A stretch of DNA of 64,000 nucleotides from Siphonodentalium dalli (taxonomy: Eukaryota; Mollusca; Scaphopoda; Gadilida; Siphonodentaliidae): the NCBI GenBank assembly GCA_032622095.1, contig CP136069.1, positions 33,764,194 to 33,828,193 of the forward strand. The letters are read 5' to 3'. Below the pieces are notes generated by a model. That model was given only the letters and a program-made list of their open reading frames with translations. It had not been told where the DNA came from and searched no databases. Below, one piece after another: positions 1 through 12,784 of the stretch. A program made the translations under genes and the position numbers. The stretch's first letter is position 1, and each line of letters opens with the position of its first letter.

Positions 1-496
1 AGTATTTATGTTTCGACTTTAGAGGTCAGCATAATACAACACATGTTACGGCTACTAGTCGGATTGTGCACGAGTGCAAATGGTTACACGGCATCGGGTA
101 CTAACCCACACACGGGGCACACGTTCACGTGTACCTGATGTGTATGTGTGATGGTAGGTACAACACATAGCTGATCCATCGAACAGAATTGAAACGTGCA
201 CGAAGAGGCATGGCCAAAATTGTATTCGATTCGATGGAAGTGAGATGTCTGTAACGGGCTTGAGGAGCTTCACCAGATATATAACAAAGGTTACCTTTCA
301 TTTACGTTGATCACAAATTAGTGCGTAAGCCGTTGCATGGCTTGTGGCCGCACCACGAACCTTACCGACTGAGTAACCGATGACCCTAGTCAATATTTAA
401 TTGCAGTAGTTTATTTCTGAAATGGATCCTCGTTATTGGATATATCAGCATAGAACAAAGTTGGTTCAGATCATTGAAATAATTATTACAATTGGA
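1..496. other. Intron sequence at the left edge
   Basis: No exon, RNA gene or recognisable repeat seen. By position it is intron sequence downstream of iGluR exon 10. Confidence 0.5.
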
Positions 497-922
497 TTAA
501 CCCTTTCAACGCCAGGTCCAATTTTTGTATCAACCCATATACCCTGTGCCAGTGCATTCTCCTCGCATATATAAGAGAATGCATTGGCCTAACAATTTTT
601 CATCATTTGTTATTATTTTTTACAATTTTAATAATTTGTTCTTATATTCTTTAACTGACTTATTTTGTAGGTTTAGTGCCAGGGAATCTTACGTTTTTCA
701 TGGGCATCAAAATTATTACTATGAATACTTGGTGATAGTTTTGAGTTATAACATGCCCCTAAGGTTTTATCCAGTTTGTTGTTAAATTCGCTATAGCATG
801 CTTAAGCATACCCAAAAATAATTCAACCCAAAAAATCTAAAAATAAATTATTTTGTAAAGGGTGATTTTACAGACCGTAAATTAGGGCCGATGAGATCGG
901 CCCCTGGCACTGAAAGGGTTAA
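497..922. mobile_element. TTAA-flanked MITE (piggyBac-like), 418 bp
   Basis: Flanked by TTAA at 497-500 and 919-922. Imperfect terminal inverted repeats: CCCTTTCAACGCCAGG at the left end, and CCTGGCACTGAAAGGG at the right end. The interior carries the foldback motif with CCAATGCATTCTC and TATATAAGAGAATGCATTGG seen in related copies at 6.5, 43.9 and 62.8 kb. No transposase. It is inserted 16 nt downstream of the exon 10 splice donor. Confidence 0.8.
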
Positions 923-943
923 TGACAATGCTAGCTATCTCAC

Positions 944-1265
944 CTTGTGTTAGCATTGCACCATACACGTACCACACCGCGTCGTAGAACGCATGCAGTA
1001 CATCGGTATTTCTGCCGTTTCTTGCATAGAACGGGTTATATTTCTCGATGAAGGAGAGTGTGATGCTGATGATTGGTAACATGCTTACTGCCGTGATTAA
1101 AACTGGCCACGAGAACGGGTCGCTCAGCTGCCTCCATTTACGTGCCATGGGATCTGGTTTCTTCATGGCGCCAGTGATTTGCTCGTAGAAGAATGGGTAG
1201 CTGAAGTCAATAACATCGAGGCGTGCATTGTCAATACTTAATGGAGCCACAATCATGTCGACAGC
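944..1265 (-). CDS. iGluR exon 10: end of S1, M1 and pore loop
   Basis: 322-nt exon, acceptor CCATTTGCAG, donor CACAAG/GTGAGA, phase 0 in and 1 out. It begins AVDMIVAPLSIDNARLDVID FS, the signature 'AD..VAPL.I...R...IDFS'; the arginine that binds the ligand's alpha-carboxylate in the family is present. M1 is the hydrophobic run around WPVLITAVSMLPIISITLSF. The pore loop reads FYDAVWYVYGAMLTQG, so threonine occupies the position of the Q/R editing site. The donor lies only 16 nt from a TTAA MITE. The next exon (M3 and S2) is outside the window. Confidence 0.96.
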
Positions 1266-4200
1266 CTGCAAATGGATAATAGGCTGGTTGCAAACTACAA
1301 GGTCCCGTTCAAACGACTAACGTCAAGTTGTATATTTGTCGAAAATGTCACTACTTTCGTGAGTATATTTCAGTCAGTGACCTGCAGTTCTTGTTCGATA
1401 GATAGCTGCATTTGGAACGAGGATACGGGTAACTGGCATAAATGCAAATGATCCGCATGTTTGACAAAGGTCTGTTTTATATATGCCGAGTTAATCAACA
1501 AAATTTCCCTCTTCATACAATTTAGTTGTGCGACCATTGCCTTGGCGTCACCTCGCACAATACAATGTGTCAAAACCACTAGTAGAGCAGGTTAAATGCT
1601 AAATCGCAGGTCAGCTCAATTAATACGATTTTGCATACCAGTTCCATATTTCAATTGGGGATAAACCTTTAAAACATTAATACTGATAATCAAATGCCAC
1701 ATATTAATAAAGTGATACCTTAAAAACGAACTACTATGTTATTTGTTAACTGTCAGATCAATATCGTTATACTATGGTACATGTACGAAACTGAGTATTT
1801 TATTGTATCATTCTCAGTGTCAAAAACTATCATAAATACAGACATGACTACCTTTTAGAAATGTGCAATGAACGACTTACAAGCACACTAAATTCAAACT
1901 TGCTAAATTAACACAAGAATGGTAAAATTGTACTACTTTAGTTAGTTCTAATTCATTCCTCTACCTGGGATGTTATTTTTCACTATCATGTGGGTAGTTA
2001 GAACTTTAACTAAGTTGTACATGTAGTTAAAAAATAACTAACTTTGAGTAATTTTAACTACCCAACAATGTCGGAACCTCATTTCTCAGATTTAGCTAAT
2101 AACTATATTTTATGGCCTCGTACTTTAAGAGATAAATGATAGTCTCATTTGATGTGTCATCAATTTTCTCACTAGAATTTGAACAAAAAATATTACTTTG
2201 TAAAGATATGTATGTTTCATTGTATGCAGAACTGGAATGATTGATTGTCATTTTGAGGTTGTGTAACTCAATATATTGGTAATCATATGCCTTGTATTCT
2301 AATATGTATGCCAGGTTTAACACAATATGGAGGCATTTGCACAGTATAAGCGACGAAAAGTGACCTATGGCCTTATGAATCCTGGTCTTGACTATTTCCA
2401 AAAATGCCATTTTGGTGCGTTTATCCATTTAAAAGCTTTTTGTGCATAAACACAAGAAAACACAAATGTGTTGCGGGTTGTTCGTTCCGTTATGGTATTT
2501 TCTACAAATGTAAGAACGTGCTGCTGTGTGGATCATTTATATGCATTTGAGTGTCTGTCCCCCTTTTGTTATCATATAGAGAATTATAGTTATTATACAA
2601 TTGTGTGTACAGTGTGTGTTTTTCTTGTACGAGTTCAGGTTTTGGGGAAACGTCATATTGGACGAGACACGCAGTATGACTTTTCATCACAACCTGGAAT
2701 CATAAAATAAAAACACATACTGTACACAACATTGCATATTGACATTTGTATTATCCATCTGTATGTTTACTTGATTCTCTATAAAAACCTGTCTCTGATC
2801 ATCAGAAAGCATGATTTGCAACAGTAAACACGGAAGTAAAAAAACTCACTGAAGAAGTGAAACGTCTGCTAAATCCACCATAGTATTGCGCGCATAACAA
2901 TTTCACTGATTCAATTGCCAATAGAGTTACTTCGTGACGTCACGGAGTCCCGATAATTTTTAAAAAGTCATATCGGATTCGAGTCCAATATGACTTTCGG
3001 GAGTCCAATGTGACTTTTTTCCGCATTATCATGTGACGGCTTTTGCCCAATCGGAAATAATGTTAGTAAGGGATGGATAATAAAATAATAATAATATATT
3101 TGTCTGCATTATTCATATGGATTACACGACATACATGTAAATAAATAGGCCAAAATAACATAGACACACGTTCAAAATAGTTTTGGTTTTTGCTTGTTTA
3201 GCCTTAACCAATAAAAAAACAAGACGGAAGCATCCTTCAGATGTTATTTCAGTCTTTGACCCAGTGATAATTGCGGTCATAGACTAGTACACTCATCACA
3301 ACTGGGGGAGCCACTCTCACTTAACATTCATTACAAGTCTTGATACACCAACTTGCTTAGCACCCAAACTTGTATTATTGGCTATTGCATACCATGTCAG
3401 TCGATCAGAGTCGCAGCATCCCTCTCACCTGGCCAAGCCAAACAGTGTATAATATAATTGTGTGTCCTGGCGAAACACGCAGTCAAATAAAATACCAATC
3501 ATCACATGTGTGTCGATCTCTTCATCTCATTCGTTCCATTTTTAAAAATTCACAGTCCGATTTGACACCAAATTTTTCACAATTGCCTGAGATAATATTC
3601 AGCTTACCAAGCAAATAATACTGGAAATATGCTAGTTATGTGCCGAAAAGGAATAATATGGCAACCATTTAGGGTCCCATAAATCAAGCGCTAGCAACTG
3701 GTGACGCTCTCCGGTGTCATTTTTACCTTTCCAAAATATGGTAACCTTTTTTAACAGTTCAAAATTATCTATTTTGGCTATTCAACTTTAGAATGGAAGG
3801 TACGTTCAAAATCTCTTTTCCAAATTTCTATAAACCGCTCCTGGATCATGCCTCCAAACTTTTTATCGTGAGGAAACCAGTATACCTGTACAAATTGGGC
3901 ACCAGAACCTTAAACACCCCATCTCTTTAATATGTCTTACATCTACTTCCTCTTCCATCACGATATACATGCACCTATTGTATACTCGTATCATGCAAAC
4001 AATTATATATATCACGACTGAACAACCAGGCGTTTTATTATTCTGTATTCCTTTTTCGACTTGTAGATAGCCGTGGGTTATATATTAACACCTTCCATTG
4101 GTCAGTTGACTTTTCATACTGGTTTTGTTCTGCCAGTCTGGTGAGCCAGTGAGTCGTCTATGCACCCCGTTTTAAGTTACTAGATGCGACATCGACTTTG

Positions 4201-5508
4201 TCATAATTGGCATAAAACATAAAACAAATATATTCTGCCATCACCACCATTTGTATTGCACGTGCATAGCGAAAATGCGAAAATGCAGAAACGCATAAAC
4301 CAGTTATACATTGAAAACGAGTAATTAAAAACAATCATATTTGAGAACGCTCTTTATTATCTACAGATGTAATGTTGTTTTAGTATAAATTCTTTGCGAC
4401 AAAATTCGATTTTTGAATATGGCTGCCGTAATTTGTGACATATTTGAAAGCGCACACGTGATGGCATACGGCTGACATTTGTGGCATAGGCATCTGATTG
4501 GTGCGGATTAATTTATGACGTTTAGTTAGGGTCAATACTTGAGTTGGTCTATCCATTAGTTATCCCGATTAGAGTCAATAGTTCGTGGACTTGGTTGTTT
4601 GGTTGAACATATTAGTTAACAGTAGGAATTTCTTAAAATTGGCAAATATGGAAATGTTTTCCTCTGTAGTGATAGGTTACTGGAGCCTCCAATACATGTT
4701 TTCGTTTTATAGGTAACCAATACGTGGTAAGTGGGTGTCTGACCAGGTAACGCAGCAAGTATGGTCAGCGAAAATCACACCTAGCATCCCGGAATGAGAA
4801 AAAAGTAACAATGAAATGCTGCCTGACGGCTCAAAAACGTTCTGATATGTCAAATTAGGATAACCTGAAAGTAAAATGGCCTGCAACCAATCAGTCATAT
4901 AACATTTTATCACAAAGTGTAGTTGGTACCAAATGTATGGATGAAAAGAGAAAGAAGAGGGTATCTGAAAAGTATATGAAAATAGGGGGAAATAATGGAT
5001 CAGTGACCCAATTTAATGCAGATACCTGATTCCTCGTTCGCTTGTCATATATTTAGAGTGGAGAGCATTGGCCCGGAGCAGTTTAACAAAATTTGAAAAA
5101 AAATTAGAACGTATGTATCAAAGTATCTCAATTAATAAAACCCAAACATTTTAATTTATAATTTATAAATGAAATTATTAAAGGAAAGGAGACAAAGCCA
5201 ATAAGATCTTCATCAGATGCAAGCTGCTAACCCCTGTCATACTAAACCTATGAAAATTAAATGTTGGACCTTTGCCTCTAAGGTGATAGGTTACTGGAAC
5301 CTTCCAATAATGTTCTTGTTAAAGCAATTGTGTTCACTTCTCTAAAACACATTTCTCTCGGCTTTGTCTAATGGGCAGTAAGTTCTGTTCTTCTTTATAA
5401 TTCGATGTGGAAGAAAACAAATTCCATCAGAACATTTAGTGATAACCTAATGGGTTTTACCGGGAGTGAATGTCAGATGTATATGGTGGAGATTCTCCTG
5501 CTTCTTAC
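1266..5508. other. Intron 9 of the iGluR gene
   Basis: No supported gene. Seen: a GTCATATTGGA-type motif repeated in both orientations (about 2650 and 2970-3015), suggesting decayed transposon ends, and two copies of a roughly 35-bp motif containing GTGATAGGTTACTGGA (4670 and 5284). The rest is AT-rich with short chance frames only. Confidence 0.5.
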
Positions 5509-5599
5509 CTTTCTCTCGGCTTCGCCAACCAATCCAGTCCATTTGCCGTCGTCTCCGGGAACTCCATACTGTTGGTCTGCTGGTTCGGAAAGCACATAG
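5509..5599 (-). CDS. iGluR exon 9: S1 ligand-binding lobe, second part
   Basis: 91-nt exon, acceptor CACACTTTCCAG, donor GAAAG/GTAAGA, entering in phase 2 and leaving in phase 0. The peptide is (S)YVLSEPADQQYGVPGDDGKW then TGLVGEAERK. It fits the family pattern 'Y.(I/L)....D..YG....G.W.G(L/M)V.E' with conserved spacing, and joins exon 10 without any gap relative to the family alignment. Confidence 0.93.
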
Positions 5600-6276
5600 C
5601 TGGAAAGTGTGGGAAATATGTCCTTGTTGATATGCTAAATCGTGGAAATAACATTTTCCTGCTGAATATATGCATGTGACTTTTGAAGCCTATAGCACCG
5701 CATTTTAGAAGTATGTACGATTGAACCTGACAAATGTTTGATTTATCAAATAACGTACCTTTAGACATCGTTCAGATCACAGACAGGTGTCCCGAAATCT
5801 TTCAGATCACATAGACAGGTTCGCAGAAATCGTATATACAAATATGTTTATTGTTGTCAGAAGAAATAAAATGTGAGATATTCATAAAATTATCTTACCA
5901 TATTTTAAGTGACCAGGGAGTCATTTATTCATATAACCATTAACAACTAATATCGATCTCTGGATCGCGATGGCAACAGAAAAATTAACAAATACTATGG
6001 CTCAAGTTATCCTTGGAAATTAATTATCTTTTGAACCCTTTCTGAACATTCATTGACGAGTAACTTCCTTATTAAGAATTCAGATAGTAAGTTGAATGTG
6101 TGGGAATGATCCTTCCCCATGCACTCGTATTATCTGTTTCTATCTGTGCCGACTACTAATATTTCACAAACATCTCTCCAAACAGATAACAGTCCATTCC
6201 AATATAAACTATAACTAACTGGAAAATCCATTTAATAAAGCCAGGGTTCAACAGGTATACGTTGTGGATAACTCAC

Positions 6277-6371
6277 CTAAAGTTGAGAATGGTGGACAAC
6301 TCTATCAGCATATCCATGTAGAATCCCACATAGTCAGTGCCATTTTCTGATTTTATGACAAATCCATCCAC
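6277..6371 (-). CDS. iGluR exon 8: S1 ligand-binding lobe, first part
   Basis: 95-nt exon, acceptor GTCCACGTAG, donor TTTAG/GTGAGT, entering in phase 0 and leaving in phase 2. The peptide is VDGFVIKSENGTDYVGFYMD then MLIELSTILNF plus a split serine codon. It matches the S1 pattern 'G(F/Y)..D(L/M)L.ELS..L.F' of glutamate receptors and directly follows VATLQ from exon 7. The short segment between VATLQ and GFY lacks the 'PPF' usually seen in vertebrate AMPA and kainate receptors. A TTAA MITE lies 84 bp to the right of the exon. Confidence 0.93.
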
Positions 6372-6454
6372 CTACGTGGACAATATATAGGTAAAGAAAT
6401 ATCTGGATTGTCAGATAAACAAATGTGGGAAATGTTATTAAAGAGATGTTATGT

Positions 6455-6703
6455 TTAACCCTCCGTGGCTGGAGCTTTCTGAAATTTTGCGAAAACCCTG
6501 TGCCAATGCTTGCTCTTATATATATGAGTCACCCATAGGGAGCCTTGCATACATACGGTAATACAATATTTACATTGACCTTGTAAGCCAATGCTTTCTC
6601 TTATATATGCGAGGCTCCATATGGGACTCACATACATAAGATAATACACTGACACAGAATCGTTAAACCTGCACCAGCGCAGCTCCTGTAATGAATGGGT
6701 TAA
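6455..6703. mobile_element. TTAA-flanked MITE, 241 bp, same foldback family as 497-922
   Basis: TTAA at 6455-6458 and 6700-6703; ends CCCTCCGTGGCTGGAGC and GCTCCTGTAATGAATGGG form a loose inverted repeat. The interior has CCAATGCTTGCTCTTATATA and CCAATGCTTTCTCTTATATA, relatives of the foldback arms in the other copies. Confidence 0.68.
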
Positions 6704-8056
6704 CTCGTTTCACTTGAACAAACATAAATTATTTATAGAATATCAACTACGAATTCAAATGTATAACATTTAATGTATATACAACGTATTATTCATTGTA
6801 GCTTCAGTATGACAGTACCATTACCATATAGCATCGCCGCATTTTATACATTGTATAACAGCTGAATCAGCTGACTGCATGATATATAAATGATTATTTG
6901 TATTTAGTGGTACATTAATAGTTACAGCCACAGCGACTTACTGGTACGTATTAATGGTATTATGACCACAAAACATATATTTTGAAATTATAAATATTAT
7001 GACAGAACTTTTTATTTCTTTGTCATTGGGCGGGTGGGCGTGCATTACACTTCCAACAGGATTTGAAGCTGAATTTAGTTACCATGAATCAAACATTTCT
7101 AATTACATGTTATTTGCCAATCTTCCCTGATGTGTTTATGGCCTTATATAACCATCAGGACTGATTAGATTGATTGTATGAAGTTGACTAAATTACGTGA
7201 TTATTCTCATATTAGATACAAGATACCTAACTCTATCTATAAACAAGACATATCTCCCCTTCTTTAAAAGAGTAAAATAAAATCCTTTTTTTACCAAAAC
7301 TCACTGCTTTAAACTTTAACGTTTGTGATAAAAATGAATAATTGTCGATATGTTTTCCATAAACACTATTAATCAAACGTTTTAAACGCTATTAATCAAA
7401 TGTCTGTCTAAATCCAAATGTGCTGGTATTACTACAACGTGATTATTCTCATATTAGATACAAGACACATAACTATATATATATAAACATGACATACCAT
7501 TTACCCTATATTGATTGACTTCTCACATGACTCCACTATGCTTCACTGTAGACCATTGCCACCTGCTTTTGACCTTCGATTAATTCTCTACCTCAATATG
7601 AATTCATCATTGTACTTCAATAAACATATTTACATTTTTAGCATATATACATTCTGAGTTACTCGTTCTAGTCGAAAACCTGTAGATGATAACGCTAAAT
7701 GTATATATTTTCATTTATTCCAAAGCATGGCTATCAATATTCAGCCTGTTTTCGTAAAAATAAGCACATACCGGGTGTATTTTATTGAGCGAAATGCGCC
7801 CATATTGGCATTATTTAACATTAATATACACATGTATGCTCTATATGGACGTAAAACTTATTTTTAAAAGATCCCAATCTGGGCCTATTTCCAAACGACT
7901 TACCAGATTCACGCTCTGTATAATGTGTTTTCATTGCGGCCTGTGACATTGAACGGAATAACGGGTACACATATATATATGGGCTTATTTCATAATCAAA
8001 TTCGGCCAACATGAACCTATGTGAATAAGTACATCTAATATGAACCGATTTGCATG
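6704..8056. other. Intron 7, non-coding stretch
   Basis: AT-rich, no gene seen. A short direct repeat (GATTATTCTCATATTAGATACAAGA) occurs at about 7199 and 7441. Confidence 0.4.
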
Positions 8057-8194
8057 AGGATAAGATAAGATTTTAATGCAAAATACACCCAATAGGGAAG
8101 TTGCACATATAATAAATACAACATATATCAACATAAGGAATAATTTAACATGAGTAATCACATACGATATGCATATAGGCCTGTGAATTTACTA

Positions 8195-8950
8195 TCATAA
8201 AATCTCAGGTATACTTTTATTCGATATATCTATATTGTCTCGAATGGTGAAGAAAGACCGGATCATGTCGCATATAACGTTAACGGTTGCAATTTGTTCA
8301 TTCTGCATAATAAATCTGAACTTCTCATAATTTGTCATTTCTAATAAATGAGGGCACGTTGCAATTATATCCTTTACATAAGCTTCGCGAATACTTTCAT
8401 AGGCCTGACATTCTAAGATGAAATGATACTCTGACTCAATTTGTTTTGAATTACACGCAGAACACAATCTTTCTCTCACAGGTTTTGGGGGCTGTTTGTG
8501 TCTCCATTTTTCGATTTCCAGTCGATGATTACTGATTCTCAATCTTGTGAATATAATTCTCGCTTTGTCAGATCGCGAATTGACAATGTATGATTCAATT
8601 TCATACTTTGACTTGAATAATCTATATGTTCGTATTTTATTTCCACTGATCGTTTACTTTTCGGCATGATTTACACTATAGAATCGCATCAAATGTTCAG
8701 ATTTCAGTTTATCCACCAAGACGCGCTCTTGTATCCCTTGGAATCTCCGGCGGTCTGAAATATCGACGCCGTATTTTCCATATAATTCATTGCACAATGA
8801 AATAGAAGGGTCTCTAAGTGATTCGATATATGCATCATGTACCAAGCACCCACTTGAAAGGTTCGAAACTTTTTTCATATATCTAAATTGTTGAGTAATC
8901 GCATCATGTATAACTGGGAATCTGCCCGTGGATGGCATGATTAGTAGCAT
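8195..8950 (-). pseudogene. LINE 1 C-terminal region with Cys/His motif
   Basis: Frames 8950-8654 and 8542-8195, separated by a frameshift. The second ends with a CxxC...H...C cluster (CSACNSKQIESEYHFILECQ), common at the C-terminus of CR1/L2-type LINE proteins. The frame stops at 8195. Confidence 0.75.
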
Positions 8951-10337
8951 TTCGGTTAACGCCTAATGTTATTTTGCAAAACCTCAGATGGACTTGTTCA
9001 CTTGGTATTGTATCTGATTGGAGCATGTTTGTTTCTCCTGCCCATATCTCACATCCGTATAACACTATCGGTTTTATTAATTTGTCGAACAATTTGCATT
9101 TAGTTGGAATAGAAAGCTTCATCTTTGAAGGAACAGACTGGTTTTAAAAACAACATTGGTTTCGTGACTTTCCCGCTTGTATGTTCCTGTGCTTTTGCCA
9201 TTCTACCAGTCGATGTGAATTTTATCCCGAGATATTGATACTCTGAAACTAATTCAAGCGATTTCGCAGTTATATTGAAACTTGGTTCACGTTTAGTTCT
9301 CTTTGACCTAAAAACCACACATTTTGATTTACTTGCATTAATCACGAGACCATTGTATTGGGTATATTTCTCTAACTTTTCAAGACAATTCTGTAGACCT
9401 TGTTCAGTTTCTGACAACAACACTAAATCGTCGGCAAATAAAAGATGACTGAGCGGACGATTATTAAGGAATATTGGATCGCAGCCGGATACATCAAGTG
9501 AACATTTTATGTCATCAATGAATATTTTGAACAGCGTAGGCGACAATGAGCATCCTTGTTTAACTCCAATCGTGGACAGATGCGGTGGTCCCATTCCTGT
9601 ACCCGTCTTTACTTGAATATAACTGGATTGATACATGGACTCTATTATTTGATTTATTTTACCCTGAATACCATTGATATGCAACTTTTGAAACATCAAA
9701 GACCTATCTACTGAATCGAAAGCTTTTTGAAAATCGATAAATTCAGCATAAATTGGCTTCTTCGTCTGTTTATATTTATTTATACAAGTCTTTAAAACAT
9801 AACCACTGTCAATCGTACTCCGATTCTTTCTAAAACCAAACTGATTGTCACTGATGAGACCATGTCTTTCTAATAGTCGTTTATTCGGTTATTTATAACT
9901 TTGTTGAAAAGTTTCCCTAGACCATCACTGAGCGCAATTGGTCGATAGTTATTTGGGTCCTGCCTATCTCCTTTTTTATAAAGCGTCTTAATGAGTGACA
10001 CATTCCAGCTGACTGGATAATGACCAGAGTTTAATACCTGGTTAAATAATTTTACTACTTCGTCTATTGTTGCGGGAACAACAATTTTAAGCAATTCATT
10101 TGAGAAATTTCCATATCCAGGTGATTTTCTGTTTTTAAGTAGTTTAACGCAATTAATTATTTCACTGGCTTCCATATCACTTTCATCAATTTTTGTTGTT
10201 GAATTCGTATATATCTTCTTATTTGCAGAAACATTATCTAGGCAGAGTATCTTTTTGAAAAGGTCCACACTTTCGTCTGGATGCAAGTAATTTGTTTCAT
10301 CACGTTTATTTCTAAATATTATTTTATCAATCACCAA
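8904..10337 (-). pseudogene. LINE 1 reverse transcriptase domain
   Basis: First frame (10337-9870) has the fingers region with LYKKGDRQDPNNYRPIALSD. Frame 9699-9100 has VKQGCSLSPTLF and the catalytic FADD box (residues 88-91; aspartates at about 9427-9432), followed by SETEQGLQNCLEKLE and the thumb. Frame 9122-8904 has IKPIVLYGCEIWAGE. Key motifs are intact but frameshifts separate them (between 9870 and 9699, and near 9110). Confidence 0.92.
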
Positions 10338-10568
10338 TACTCGGAAGGGTCTGTACCCTCCATTTTGTCTATTGATTCTGCTAACCCCTGAAAGTACATT
10401 TTTGATTTGTTCTTTGTGTCTTTCTTATACGCTTTTTTGGAAGAGAAAAAATTGCTCCTAGCTGTTGCGTCGGTTGGGTTTTGCTTCATTTCACGACACG
10501 CATTTGTCATTTCATGTTTTAATTGCTTGCATCCCTCATCAAACCATTTCCTTTTCTTTTGCTGTCGT

Positions 10569-11612
10569 TTATAGTGCAGCTTTAGTGTTGATAGATGTTA
10601 AAATATTTTCATAATCCCGAAATGCACATTCTGTTCCATTGCGATTATGTTTATAATTAGTCAATCTGAATTGTAAGAGTCGCTTTTTAATATTGCGATC
10701 ATTGATCCCTTCTGAAGCTTTTGAATTGCTTTCTGAGGTCCATTTAATGGCAACTTCCGGTTCGCTATATTTATATTTGAATTGACATGTATTTAATGTA
10801 TTCACGTTTCCTTTGAGCTTAATGTGCATTGTTAATTGGCAATGGTCAGAGTATTCATTAAGTTGCTTCACGCAAAAGTAAATTACATCAGACAGATATC
10901 TTTCAGACACGAGAATATAATCTACTAAACTTGCCCCGTTATAATGGTAAGAGGTGTAGTTTCCCCAAAAAAACACCAGATTTACGACCATTAAGTATTA
11001 TAATTGAAGTGGATTTACATAACTTGAGAAGTTGTATCCCAAAGGAGTTTACATGTCTGTCTAAACTGTTTCTGTCTTTAACAATATCCAAAACATAACT
11101 ATCCAGAATAGAAATATATTTATCATCATCTTGCTCGATATAATCCGGTCTCCCACCTGTTCGAGAGTTAAAATCTCCGCCCATGATTATTACTGATCTA
11201 TCGCCATATTTTCGAAGTTCTATTTCGACATCTCGAAAAATCAAGTCATAACTTTTCGCTTATTCCAGTAAGTCGATGATTGGGGCGGAATATAAATTGA
11301 AACAAAGACAACACTGCAATTTTGATGGAAAATTTCGCCTTCAAATTCGACAAAGAGTGCAACATCTTCAATATGAGTTACATTTTTAACCGATCTTCCA
11401 TATTTTGTCCGATAGTAGAATGCAATTCCACCTCTCTCGTTTTCTTGAGCACTTCTACATGAGTCATTACAAGTATAGCCAGGTAAATTAATTTGTGTCG
11501 AATCATTGTGCCAGGTCTCAGATAAAGTTATGAAATCGTAACGTTCTATTAGCCTACGGAAATCGGGGTCATCGATTTTGTTTACAAGCCCTTGGGCATT
11601 CCATGTTGTCTA
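10569..11612 (-). pseudogene. LINE 1 AP-like endonuclease domain
   Basis: The N-terminal part (about 11612-11245) reads TTWNAQGLVNKIDDPDFRRL and contains the LSETWH motif with the catalytic glutamate. The next frame (11244-10939) has IIMGGDFNSRTGG, the 'GDFN' motif. The next (10991-10569) has SLVDYILVSERYL and the EYSDHCQLTM motif ('SDH'). The parts lie in different frames joined by frameshifts. In live elements this domain nicks target DNA to prime reverse transcription. Confidence 0.85.
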
Positions 11613-11722
11613 ACATAAACTCACATCATTGGATTGATTTGAATATGTCATTAATGTAAACAAAATTCACAATAGGAAATATGTGTGAACCGGGGGTCAT
11701 CGGAGATAATGCGCAGTCATTA

Positions 11723-12070
11723 TTAAACGTTATACATACTGTCTCTGTCAAAAACGTGCGTATAGTTGTATTTTACATGGTGATATATAATTTCACTTTT
11801 TATAACGGAAGCATCGTCCCAATATTTAGCTGTGGGTCCTTTTCTGTATGATTCAAATCTGATCGTATCCATTTCAAATGTTATGCATCTTCCCTTATTT
11901 TTCACCTCAACATTTTCAAAATGTCCAACCATTCCTTCTTGTTTTTTCATACCACTTTGTCTATATTTAAAGAATATCCCCTCACTTCTTGGTTATTGTT
12001 CGTTTCGACGTCCGTGTCTATATTACCGAAGTCTTCTTTATCTCCCTTTAAATCGCTGGTTGCCATCTTG
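11723..12070 (-). pseudogene. LINE 1 upstream frame (ORF1 or N-terminus of ORF2)
   Basis: A frame starting MATSDLKGDKEDFGNIDTDV near 12068 continues, after one stop, as KKQEGMVGHFENVEVKNKGR to about 11723. It contains no zinc knuckle or other motif I recognise. It directly precedes the endonuclease and shares orientation, so it is probably part of the element. Function unknown. Confidence 0.45.
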
Positions 12071-12404
12071 CCAATATCTCCGATGACCACGTCCAGTAAC
12101 TAAATTAGGAATAAGTATACATATTTCGTATCACGACAATGGGTGATGAAATTCTCATGAGGATATGTTGGAATAATATAAAAAGATGAAGAACTTTTCA
12201 AGTATCATACACATAGTTTACATCAAGGTTATTATATGTTTGTTTGATACCTTACACTAAGACACTATGTAATTCCCCAATGGATATTCCAGTATCAATA
12301 TGACCCTGATTTTTGAAAACCAATATAATGGAGATAATATATAACATAATACTTTAAATATTAACTTTAGCTACTTACTAGAAGTTTAAGCATATGCATA
12401 TTAC

Positions 12405-12500
12405 GATAATGTGGATGTGTGTATATGTATATATATGCATGTATATGTATATATGTATATGTATGTATATAGATGTGTATATGTGTATATATAATCATAT
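12405..12500. repeat. AT/TATG-rich microsatellite
   Basis: Imperfect runs of TATATG and TGTATATA. No other signal. Confidence 0.8.
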
Positions 12501-12784
12501 ACAATCTGCTTAAACTGGATTGCATCCTCACTTTTCCCACGTCTCTCTCATTCCCCTCTCTACCCCAATCTCTTGATATTTCTCTCGCCCGCCTTTCTCG
12601 ACATCATCATTGCAATTATTATAATATGTTCATCCCTTCCCGTGTGATCCCCACTCTCCGCCTAATAGAGAAGGGATGCAAACGAAAAGGGGAGCTAACT
12701 TAACAAACATTTATTATTGTTAGCAATTTTGTTAAAATGTTTATATATGTTATTATAGGATTGGAATATAATGTCATTGCACCA

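Larger units (their letters stand above)
8057..12110 (-). mobile_element. Broken non-LTR retrotransposon (LINE 1)
   Basis: Minus-strand element, read from about 12110 down to 8057. Order: a frame of unknown role (about 12070-11723), AP-type endonuclease, reverse transcriptase, C-terminal Cys/His motif, then a short 3' UTR ending near a TAAAATCTTATCTTATCC tail, the kind of short-repeat tail typical of CR1/L2-like LINEs. Several frameshifts and stops separate the pieces, so it is dead. It sits within intron 7 in the same orientation as the host gene. Clade assignment within the Jockey/CR1/L2 assemblage is not certain. Confidence 0.88.
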
